From contig OY720350.1 in the NCBI GenBank assembly GCA_963082975.1, positions 14,478,910-14,542,909 of the forward strand: DNA of 64,000 bases, written 5' to 3'. A program made the position numbers and the translations under genes. Origin of the DNA: Labia minor. Lineage: Eukaryota > Arthropoda > Insecta > Dermaptera > Spongiphoridae. Below, one piece after another: positions 44,636 through 54,600 of the stretch (within the stretch, counting starts at the first letter, position 1; each line of letters starts with the position of its first letter). The notes under the pieces were generated by a model. It did not search any database and was not told where the DNA came from. It saw nothing but the letters and a program-made list of their open reading frames with translations.

Positions 44636-44782
44636 ATTGTTGGACTTCAGACCGGGACACCCAGCTCCCCAAAAAAAAACACTTGGCAAATAGGTACGCT
44701 TACATCTTTATTAATTTCAAAGCAAAAATCAGGAAACAATAATAAAACAACAACAAGAACAAAACAACAATACTGGGTATAA

Positions 44783-46628
44783 TTAAATAATTAATTGTTT
44801 GATTCTCTGATTAATGGGTTGATCAGTTTGATTCTTCCTCGTTTGATTCTCCTTTCTTATCGTATTTATCAGATTTTGTCGCTTTTTCAAGCAAATCCTT
44901 TTGTCGATTGAGAGCAAATTGCGCTCATCTGTCCACTGAGCTTTAATTAACGAAAACACTCGTTCAACATGCGCATTGTGGAATGGCGTACAAATATTGG
45001 CATATTTTAAGTAGGTTCGCTTTCCTTTCGGACTCTTCAGTCTTTGTAAAATAGTACTGCCATTTGCCGTGCACATCCTTGCTATCCCATTCTTTGCAGA
45101 TTTCATTATGAATAAATGACTTCAAATACATTACTTCCTCATAAATTGAATCCGTAAAAAATATACCCAGTTCATTTAAATACCCATCGGTTTTTTCAAC
45201 TTGTTCCCATTCGGGTTCTTCGTGGAGAAGCATCTAAGAAAAAACATCATATTTCGCCAGTGGAACTGATCACCTCTCTAAGTAAATGATACCAACGTTG
45301 AAAAATTTCTCTACATTATTTTCAAATTCGTCTTTCTGTGCCTTCGTAATTTCCTTGTGCATTTTCAGTTTATTATATTTCTGGCTGGTTTGAATACCCA
45401 GGAATTTGCTGGTCAATCTCTGCATTAATTGTCTTTTTGTGTCCTCTAAAATATTTTTCACTTCAATGACGCTTATGATTGACTTTTCAAGCTTTTTAAT
45501 TTGCTTCTCAAGCAAAAACATCTGACTGTGTACAAACAAGGTATAAATTTCGGATAAAGGATTTGAAAAAAAAATCATTATAGCCTGTGGAGGATTTTCT
45601 TCTTCCAGAAAAAATGTTTTTAATGGCTCCCACAATTGTAGAATTCTTTTAATCGCTGGAAGGAGCGATAACCATCTACTTCTTGAATGAGATTGAATAT
45701 TTGCATATGTGACCCCAGCAGACTCGGAGAAATTTTTAAGACGTTCATTCCTCACAGTATATATTGAAAAGAATTTGTATAATTTTAAAACGACAGATTC
45801 GACATCAATTGATAATACATCGGCGGCAGTAGAAGCTGTATTGTGTATAACATGTGCAGGGCAACCGACTCCTTCTATGTTTGCTGACAATGTTTGGTTC
45901 AATTTGTAATAAACATTATTTGTTCCACTCCTCTCCCTTCCACCGAAATTTGTATTTGTGTTATCAGCCCCAAATGCCACGAGGCCTTTCAACGGAATAT
46001 TATATCTTCTTATTGCACCCATACAAAATGCTGTTATTGTATCAGACGTTTCATTGGGCAAGGTTTGCAATTCTAGGAGTTTCACTTTCAAGCCATCGTT
46101 TTCCGTGAAATAATGGATGAGCAGGGGGTATGATTGCTCGAATCAGTAGATATTCCATAAAAAGGAATATTTTGCATTTCATTTTGAATTCCATTTACAG
46201 AATGAGGGGCCAATATGTTTTTAATTATCGCAGTTGCTTTAGTCCGCCCACATGATTGTTTCTTCGCAATTTCGGAATCGGGATACATTATTGAATTCAA
46301 TTTCGATGAGCAATCTAACGAATTAAATGATTGGTGGTGTTTGATTGTTTTGTACCCTGTCGTTAATTCCGCAGCACTTATTAAAATATTTTCCGGAGAA
46401 TTTTTCTTAATAAAATAAGAAGATACGTCCTTTGATGTAGATGTAAATTGATTTAGACTTGTGGTTTGATGATTTTATATGGTCCCTGATACTGGATTTT
46501 CCGCCATGACTCACCGATATATATATATTACAAATGGAACAAAATGCTTCGTATTCATTTTTCCACCTTTTAATGCATGGCCACTCTTTGGTGAATTCGT
46601 CAGAAAAATGGCATTTTCTTTTTGGCAT
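44783..46628 (-). pseudogene. hAT transposase pseudogene
   Basis: Read from 46628 downwards, five overlapping ORF pieces make one ancestral protein. Piece 1 (46407-46628) begins MPKRKCHFSDEF and carries a BED-like zinc finger, C-x2-C then H-x5-H in FCSICNIYIS...DHIKSSNH. Piece 2 (open from about 46440 to 46088) includes SKLNSIMYPDSEIAKKQ and GISTDSSNH, which likely holds the first catalytic Asp. Piece 3 (45270-46091) has AFGADNTNTNFGG and SRSRWLSLLPAIKRI. Pieces 4 and 5 (44964-45233 and 44783-45106) share the C-terminal HNAHVERVFSLIKAQWTDE, the hAT dimerisation region. Frame changes near 46430, 46090 and 45060, and a stop near 45270, disable it. The closest type I recall is the KIAA1586/ZBED-like hAT group; that assignment is from memory of motifs. 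Confidence 0.92.
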
Positions 46629-46859
46629 TGTTGATGGTATTTGAAATTAATTATTAATAAGGTTCAAACAAATATCTGAAAGGCAAAATTAATCATAATT
46701 ACTGGCATGCCGCCTATATAAATTACAATAATTAAATACCCATGCAATCTTCAGTTCCGTCTTCACAACAATAATAATAAAAAAGTAAATTTATTAGTTA
46801 TTGTAAGATGTTCTGAAATTTTACATTATGATATGCATACGCTTCAGTCTCCATAAAAC

Positions 46860-47087
46860 AAGCAACAATACAGAACTACACAAAAAACGCGAAGAGTTGA
46901 ATTCGACTGCCTGTGTAAGTGTGTGCCGCGTGCGCTTTGCAAGTAATAAGTAATAGGAGTGGGAACTTTTGAGTGGTAGGACTCAACGGGAACTCGACGA
47001 TGCGATGTCCGTGGCGTCGGCGCGGCGCTTTGTTTCAAAGTTCCAATTCCAATGCAGTGATAGTGATATGCTTAAATTTTTGATGAA
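46860..47087 (-). other. Transposon 5' non-coding region with GC-rich patch
   Basis: This stretch between the zinc-finger start and the subterminal motifs has a GC-rich core (about 46905-47035, with GCCGCGTGCGC and CGTCGGCGCGGCGC) inside an otherwise AT-rich element. It probably held the transposase promoter and leader. The small minus-strand ORF here (46844-47038) resembles nothing and is unlikely to be coding. Confidence 0.5.
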
Positions 47088-47163
47088 CCGGGACAATTAA
47101 GGCTTGGACCGGGACACCGGGACATTGGGCCAGAAACCGGGACATGTCCCGGTGTACCGGGAC
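47088..47163. repeat. Subterminal CCGGGAC repeat cluster
   Basis: CCGGGAC occurs at 47088, 47109, 47117, 47137 and 47157, plus the inverse GTCCCGG at 47146, six copies in 76 bp. In hAT elements such subterminal repeats are usual transposase binding sites. The other end has only one copy, so the two ends are asymmetric. Confidence 0.88.
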
Positions 47164-47164
47164 G

Positions 47165-47177
47165 TATGGCAACCCTA
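47165..47177 (-). repeat. hAT right terminal inverted repeat
   Basis: Reverse complement reads TAGGGTTGCCATA, identical to the left end. It marks the 5' side of the transposase gene. Confidence 0.93.
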
Positions 47178-47185
47178 ATTATACC
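47178..47185. repeat. Target-site duplication, right (ATTATACC)
   Basis: Perfect copy of 44615-44622. Confidence 0.95.
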
Positions 47186-47577
47186 TATTCATATATGAAA
47201 ATAATATTTTTCAAAATACTATCTATTTTATACTAGTTTTTTTAAATATAAATTTTTGTTGAGAATTAATAAAAAATCGTTATTTTATATTCTAATTTCT
47301 TTAAGTATAATTTATTATTTTTCTACGAAGCTTATAAAATAATCAGACTTAAAAATTATTTTTGAATTTAAATAGAATCTCAGTTAATGTGGCCACCTAG
47401 TGACCATTTTATGAAATTCAAGAGTTTAATTTAAAATCACATTTATAAATAACCTATAAAATTACTGGATTGAGTTTATTTGATTAACATATATATTCAT
47501 TTATATATATATATTTTATATTGCGATTTTTTAATAAAGAGAATAGATTATTTACAGTGCTTGAACAAGAAACAATA
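47186..47577 (+). other. Upstream region of TRNAU1AP
   Basis: AT-rich, with a short (TA)n run near 47505-47515 and no clear TATA-Inr pair. TATTTACAG just before 47558 could be a 3' splice site of a leader intron, or simply chance. I see no gene here. Confidence 0.45.
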
Positions 47578-50115
47578 ATGGTCCATTGCCAATTATGGAT
47601 GGGAGGCGTAAGATAATCTCTATTATTTTTTTTACCACAATTAATTATATTTTTAAAAGTTTTTTAATTTCTTAACCAACTACTTTAAGAACTCTGATGA
47701 CTGCGACTTATTTTAATATGTTGTATCATTTTCGTTTAAACAAAGTTTTTCTTAATTTTTGCATGTAAAAATAAATTTTCTTTCTTTTTTATTTAGTTGG
47801 AGCCTTATATGACAGAAAGTTTTATTATGGCATCGTTTAGTAAAATGGGCGAAACTCCTCAAAGCGTTAAAGTAATTCGAAATCGTTTTACCGGTGAACC
47901 ATCGGGATATTGTTTTGTTCATTTTCCAACTGATGAAATGGCACTCAATGCAATGCACAAATTAAGTGGAAAAGTTATTCCTAATTCTGACCCTGTAAGT
48001 TTCTTTTCAATTTTTATTTTTTTTAATATTATGTAATTTAATTAAATAATAATTCAATTGTAATTTTCTTTTTTTAGCCTGTTCGATTTAAGTTAAATCA
48101 TGCCAGTACAACAGGAAAACCACCAGCAGATCGTGAATTTTCACTTTGGGTGGGAGATTTGACTCCTGAAGTTGATGATTACACTTTATTTAGAACAATG
48201 GCCACTCATTATCCTTCAATTCGCGTTGCAAAAGGTATATTAAAAGCGATAACATTTTAAATAATTATATTTTTAATTTAAATTGTAATAAAATATAATC
48301 AAAATCTCTCGTCTATATATATATATAGATATATTTATAAGAAAGTAATTTTATTCAAAAAATCTAATTTATCTTTTTAAAAAAATATTTAAGTAAACTA
48401 TATAAAATAACATTTTTAATTATTTTGTATTCATAAATAACTATTAAAAATAAATTAAATAGAAATTATGTTTATTTTTAAATATAAATTCATTAATAAA
48501 TATATCAAACATTCTTAGAATTTGAGAATAGCTCAAAGGCCAATGTCTTTAGGAAAAATTAATAACAGATTATGTGGAGTGCTTTACTAATTAATAAAAT
48601 ATTATATTTTCTTCTTATTTTTCAAATTATTCAAATAAATTTTATTTTATAATTTATTTTAAAAACATTACTAATATATATATTTATAGAATGGAATTAA
48701 AATGTTTTTCTAATTTCATTTCTTATTCTAAGGATTGAAAAAATGAAAATTATAGTTTATATACAAAATTCTTTTTTTGAATATTTTACTAAATATTAAA
48801 AATTTTCTTATTTGTTTAGTTATTTTGGACAACAGTGGCGTAAGCAAAGGTTATGGATTTATACGATTTGCCAGTGAAGAAGAACAAAAAGCATGTCTTC
48901 TCCATATGAATGGTTATAAAGGATTTGGCAAACCGATTAAAATAAGTAATGCTGTACCGAAACTTAAAACCACTGCCCAAACTTTGCCTGGAACACCAAC
49001 CACGACGACAACCACAGCTGGTTCCACGACCTCTCTTAATCAACCTACAGCAACCACAACAACAACTTACACTCAAGATTATTCCCAATATTATGCTGCT
49101 CAGGCAGCTGCAGCAGCTGACCCAAATACTTATTGGCAAGGTTACCAACAAGCTTGGCAGGGGTAATTAATTTATCAATGTTATTTATTATTCTATTAAT
49201 ATTTAATAAATATTAGGCGTTTATTCTTTAATATTTATTATTAATTATATTAACTAATTAATTAACTTATTATTAACTAAATTTAATATTTTCTATTTTT
49301 TTTTAATTTTTATTATAATATAAAAAAAGCAAAGAAATAATATGATTGAAGTAAAGTACTACCAGTTAGGTAAGATTAAATATTTTAACATATTTCAAAT
49401 AATAAGATTTTCATATATGGTAATCATACATATGAATATATTTTACTATTATATCATTATTGTGATTATAATTACGAATAATCTCATTTCCCAGAGTTAA
49501 ATCTATTTATTTGTATTTCATTTGAATTTGATATAAATATATATATCTTTATATATATAAACGAATGATACTCAATCAAATGAAAATTGAATCAAGCAAG
49601 GAATTATAACTTTGGTAAAATAGGAATCGATTATTTTTTAGAAGAGTTGTGTTTTAATTTGTTATTTATTTTTTAGTTATTATGATACATCCGGAACTAC
49701 TGATCCTAACGCAGTTGCAATGCAGGCAGATTACAGCCAATATGCTTATCAAATGCCCCAATATGGTGAAGAAATGCATACCGCCCAAGATGATTTGGAA
49801 CTTATTGGTAAAATAAAATTATTACTAATATCTATAATTTTATTCATTAAATAAAAATAAATAGTAAAAATAGAAATAATTAATTATAATATATTTTATC
49901 ACATATATGTTCCGGGAAAATAGATAAATGACTACTTAATATTATCATCAAATTAAATTATATTAATGTTTTTAATATTTATTTTTACAGAACACAGTAT
50001 GCCTATAGATATCGATAAATTAAATTATGAATCAATAGAACGAGATTATAATTTATGGGATGCTGTGGAAGGTTCATGTTGGCTTCCAGTGGAAGGAGGA
50101 ATCGAAGCCCACTAA
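47578..50115 (+). CDS. TRNAU1AP: tRNA selenocysteine 1-associated protein 1 (SECp43), 6 exons, 327 aa
   Basis: Exons: 47578-47607, 47797-47994, 48078-48234, 48820-49162, 49677-49807, 49991-50115; all introns are GT-AG and phases agree to TAA. Two RRM domains are visible. RRM1 (about 4-82) has RNP2 LWMGGLE at 6-12 and RNP1 SGYCFVHF at 46-53. RRM2 (about 97-170) has LWVGDL at 99-104 and KGYGFIRF at 138-145. After them come a Thr-rich linker and a Tyr/Gln/Ala-rich tail. LEPYM and MGETPQSVKVIRNR are typical of the SECp43 family. In animals the protein binds tRNA-Sec complexes and acts in selenoprotein synthesis. Family members I recall are slightly shorter (near 287 aa in human); the extra length is the low-complexity linker. 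The ATG at 47578 precedes RRM1 closely, as in relatives. Confidence 0.95.
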
Positions 50116-50144
50116 GTATTATCAAACCTATTCTTTTCTTTATA

Positions 50145-50150
50145 AATAAA
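50145..50150 (+). promoter_or_regulatory. Candidate poly(A) signal of TRNAU1AP
   Basis: AATAAA lies 30 bases after the stop codon, followed closely by a genomic A run (about 50154-50167). A later AATAAA near 50278 is an alternative. The nearer signal would give an unusually short 3' UTR. Confidence 0.5.
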
Positions 50151-51289
50151 ATTAAAAAAAAAAAAAATGAATTTCCAAAAAGAGTATAATTTATTAATAA
50201 GAATATGTTTTAAATATTTATATATAGAGATAAAGAATTGTATATAAACTTAATTTTTATATAGTTCCATTTTTTAATAAAATAAAACATTAAATATCTT
50301 GAGTAAATAAAATACTTTGTTTATTTTTATCATTATAAATGCCAAAACAATTCAAAAGTAAATGGTTTATATTGCTTAAAAGGCGGATACTTTTCTTATA
50401 ATATTTCAATAGATATTGAAAGAAATTGATTAATAAAATTCCTCTAGCATATAATTTTTAACATTTTTTTAAATAATATGAAATGATTAAAGAGATCTTT
50501 TCAAAAATTAAATTAATAAAATTGTAACAATTAATATTATTAAAAAGAATTCCGCTTTTATTATGCTAAAAGACCATCCATTGCTAATAAAGATATGCAT
50601 CCCAATAAATATATACATTTGTATGAATTTTAGAATTTTTAATTCTTATTTACAATAAGTACAGTGGAGAAAGTAAAATCAATTTTTTTATTGGTCATTT
50701 GGTTGGTTGAAAATAGAATAAGGTTATTATTTAATTTGAAAATGTGTATCTTTTATTTATTTTCATTGTATATTTGCAGTCTCTTTATTTTTGAAATAAA
50801 AATTTATAGTTAAAATTATTTTTATTATTTATATTTGTTTTTATTTTGTTTAAAAACACTATTAATTTTCAAAATATATATTATCAACTAATTAAATATA
50901 CACATGTAAAATCTAATATATCCTTATAAAATTAAATTAAATATATAAAAGAATGATTAGATATTAGAGCCTTTTTTAGTTGTAATACACATAGAAAAAT
51001 CTTCTTAATGGCAAGAAAGGATTGACCACGAGAAAATATTTTCCTAAAAGGACAGGAATAATTTTTATTTTAAATGGCATTTTATGAAAAAATAATTTTG
51101 GTTTATAAAATCAAGCTCTCCCTAAAAATAATATTAGTGTTTCCATAACTCTTGAATTTTTTTTTTGTTTATTACCATTTTGAAATACTTTTAATCAATA
51201 TAAATAAATATATATATATTTAATTTCCTTTTTTTAAGGATTTTTTATTATTTTTTTACAAAGAGAATTCACTGGATTCATTAAAATTA

Positions 51290-51295
51290 TTTATT
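51290..51295 (-). promoter_or_regulatory. Candidate poly(A) signal of Rme-8
   Basis: The complement reads AATAAA, about 315 bases downstream of the Rme-8 stop. It is a canonical hexamer in a plausible position, but such hexamers are frequent in AT-rich DNA. Confidence 0.35.
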
Positions 51296-51427
51296 AATAT
51301 CCTCATCACTTTAGTGATTATTAAGTTCAGAGAATGGAACTCTTTGGAACAATTAAAATGCTTGCACCTAGGAACTATAGTGTGCCCGCTTGAAATGGAA
51401 ACTTAAAAATAAAAAAAAATTATAGAA

Positions 51428-51503
51428 CCCCTTTGAGAAACAAATTTAAACCCTCATAAAAATAGACCCTTTTGAGGGTAAAGTATTAATTCTACTCAAA
51501 GGG
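51428..51503. repeat. Nested inverted repeats in putative Rme-8 3' UTR
   Basis: CCCTTTGAG at 51429-51437 is the exact complement of CTCAAAGGG at 51495-51503. Inside it ACCCTC (51450-51455) pairs with GAGGGT (51474-51479). A transcript from either strand could fold into a two-stem structure. No known RNA family is recognised. Confidence 0.5.
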
Positions 51504-51553
51504 ATTGATGCACAAATAAAGGAATGCTTTGTTACAAAGCAGTCGATTTCGTA

Positions 51554-51567
51554 TTGTCTAAAGACAA
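51554..51567. repeat. Short perfect hairpin
   Basis: TTGTCT and AGACAA are separated by two A bases, 43 bases beyond the Rme-8 stop codon. It may be chance. Confidence 0.35.
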
Positions 51568-51609
51568 CCGCCTTTGATCACAAATTATTTTTATCTACAC
51601 TAATGATGG

Positions 51610-54600
51610 TCAAGATAACAAAGTAGAGTCATCTCTTTCCATTGGTGGTGGACGATCCGGTAAAACTTTTGTAGCACCCTGAGTTAAATAACCAGCTGTT
51701 GTTGAAGTAGGACCTAAATAAATAAAATAATTATGAATTTATCTTTTAATATAATAAATTTAATTTTTTTATTATAAAGATACCGGTGAGATAGCCAGCA
51801 GTTGGTGTAGCAGCAATAAAAAGATCATGCCGCTGATCACGATATTCGCTCCATATTGGAGATTTTTCTAAAAGAGCAGCTATTTGATCGCCAAACGGTG
51901 TTGTCGACCGACTCATTGCTTTAAGAGCTTTCACCAATTGGGCTTTAGCTTGAGCTGAATGTTCAATATCATCTAAACGACCTTCAAGAAGTCCTAATAA
52001 ATAAGGCACCAAACCAGAATCTAAAGCCTAAAAATTTAGAAATTTTCTTTTATATTTTTATATTTAATAAAAATTTTAATAAAAATAAATTTTTGCCACT
52101 TACTTGTTTAACTAATTGCTCTTGGTTAGAGGCAAAGAGTCGATGAAGGGCTTCACACGCAACTACAAGTGAGTCTCTGCTACGTTGCATGGCTTTCTTA
52201 AGTGGCCCTATACAATCCGTGTGTCCAAGAGCTTGAATACAGGGTTCACTTGTAGCAAGTTGATGTAAAATCATAATTGCAGATCTCGACCCATCACCTT
52301 GTAAATTCATAAGAAAAATTATATATAATGTTGTATAAACATTGAGAACTATATAATATACCTGAAGAAAGTTGTCTACAAATCTGTGGAATATGACCTA
52401 GGGCAGGTACTTGATCCGCTAATGGAGGCTGAGACTTTAATAAACAAACCAAAGCATTGGTTGCTAATTGCAAATGTTCATCCCCTATAGAACTATTAGA
52501 ATCTCTTGACATTAATGATATGGTATAATCAAGTAATTCAGTTAGAAATTGTTTTGGTCGTCGAAGAGACCATCCAGGATTAGCAATAAATAAGCGTAAA
52601 TAAACCCCATCGACAATCAATTCACCAGGAGGAGAATATTCAGCAAATGCTGATTTTTCAGGTGGTGTCCATAAAGTTCCAAGATTTTTTCTTTGCAACT
52701 CTCGAAATCTGAATCAATTATGAATATAACAATATACAATTAGTTATCTATATTAACAAGTTGTTCAGTTATAATTCATAAAAATAAATACCTTTCTGCT
52801 TGTTCTTGAACTGAAGAGGCTACCGTTTGACGAAAATCATTATTCCATACAAGTTCCGGATTATCATATTGACCTTCGAACAGATGGACACAACTAAGTG
52901 GTGATTCTCGCATAGTGTCTAAAAACACTGTAGGTAGATAACGTTGGAAAGCAAGACGAACAGGAGGACCTGCTAACTTATCCGAACACATACGGGCGAT
53001 CAACTCTGCAATACGTTCACGTATTTCTGCCCGCGTGGAATTACAAAATAAATCGATAAGATAAAGTATTCCTCCCTTGGAGAGCATCTCTTTTACCATT
53101 CTGGTAACTGTCACCAGTGCATAGAGTGTATCTAATACCATCATTTGCTGATCAGGTAATGAATACAAAGAAAGCAAGAGATATGGCAATACATCCGCCG
53201 ATGATATATCATGGACACATTCTAAACACCTAGTCACAATATGAACTACATTTAAAGCTGGTTCACCTACTTTTTCTTGTAAAAGAAGAGAAAATAATAA
53301 TTTAAAATGACCTATACATTGCATTTCTACTCTAGGATGGTTATTTATCACATGATGCAAAGATTGAAGAGCGAGGTATAAACCATTATCCTCGTCGTTA
53401 GGAGTGAAGGATTTTTTCTTAATATAATCCAAGAGATCAATAGTAAATCCTTTTGGATTTTTTAGTAAATATGATGGTTGTTGATTGTAAATTCTAATAT
53501 AAACACCACCAATTGTAATTTCTCCCTTATGTTTAGAATAGTTAAAGGAACTCATGTCGAGTTCTGCCATTGTATATCCATCCTCAGGCTTATCTCGACG
53601 ACGATCTAATAAGAACTCTCGAAGTTCAGCTCGAGTACCATTGTCCCATAAAAGGTAAGGATTTTCAGTGTTACTTGTAAGAATTTTAAGTAATTCTTTT
53701 GGTTGACCTAGAGCCAATTGGTCTGCTAAATATGGTGTTAAGAGGCAATTTAAAGCGCCCCGTGCTAATTCATTAATTGGAGTTGCTAATTCTCCAGTTA
53801 GATAACCACCAAGGCGAGCACAAGCATGGACAGCCTATTGAAATAAATTTAAATATTTTCAGTAAATAAAAATACTAAAATAAACGTATTTAAATGTAAT
53901 TGCTTTTACTTGTTTAGCAAGTTCGTTATATAGTTCTTGAGTGTTAGCTTCTTTATCTCTTTCTACACCTCCCTCTTCAAGGGTATAATCATAACCAAAC
54001 ATGTAGAGCATAAGATTCCAAAGAGCTCCGGATTGTAGTAAACGTACCTATATTCAAAAAATAATATTTTATTATAAATAAACAAAAACTAATTATATAC
54101 TTAAGTAAAAATTTACTAGTACCTGTAGGATACTTTCTATAGCTAAAGAACTGACACATTCGGTAGCGACACAACAAAGTTTAGGAAGATGTTTAAAATA
54201 TAATATTCTACATAAATCTTTGATGAGTTGAGGCATTTCAAGCATTCGTTCGCGACAAGCAGGAAATCGAGCAGCAACATCAAAGCAGCGTGTTATATGG
54301 ATGCATACTTGAGTTTCTACATCACCTAAAAATGTATCAAAATATTAGTTTCACTTATTTATAAACTGCATATTTATACGTTATTACCTTGTTGAGAGGA
54401 TTTATTCAATACGCCGACACATCGGCTATAAGCTTCTAAAAGAATATCCAATCCCTTTTCTCGTCGCATTTCTTCAGCATTTAAGGGGGAACAACGTACC
54501 GTTAAATAGGCAAGTTCAGAAGCTGCTGCCAAAAGTGGAGCTTGTTTACTGAATAATGTTTCATCATCTGCAAAAAGATTTAATTATTTTATAGTAAAAT

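Larger units (their letters stand above)
44623..47177 (-). mobile_element. hAT DNA transposon, full length but decayed
   Basis: This 2,555-bp element is bounded by 13-bp perfect inverted repeats TAGGGTTGCCATA and a perfect 8-bp target duplication, so both ends are certain. Inside lies a minus-strand transposase pseudogene with an N-terminal zinc finger and hAT-type catalytic and C-terminal regions. CCGGGAC subterminal motifs lie inside the ends, one on the left and a dense cluster on the right. The element inserted between the satellite and TRNAU1AP, 400 bp upstream of that gene's start codon. Intact ends with a broken gene mean it could be moved only by a transposase made elsewhere. The insertion is old enough for several frameshifts, yet the target duplication is still perfect. 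Confidence 0.95.
50116..51609. other. Convergent intergenic region and 3' UTRs
   Basis: The region separates the stops of two genes transcribed towards each other. It is AT-rich with no ORF of note, no tRNA-like box B and no transposon ends that I can see. Both 3' UTRs must end here. The part nearest Rme-8 (51420-51570) has short inverted repeats described separately. Confidence 0.7.

Noticed and set aside
45709-46418. Plus-strand ORFs within the hAT element
   Set aside because: They are antisense shadows of the minus-strand transposase, whose motifs are clear.
46844-47038. Minus-strand 64-aa ORF near the hAT right end
   Set aside because: It lies in the GC-rich leader, has no recognisable motif and is not in frame with the zinc finger.
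48816-49151. 111-aa antisense ORF in TRNAU1AP exon 4
   Set aside because: A shadow of the Thr/Gln/Ala-rich coding exon; Cys-rich only because of the complementary codons.
50116-51609. tRNA or small RNA gene between the two convergent genes
   Set aside because: No box A/box B pair or cloverleaf was seen; only short inverted repeats.
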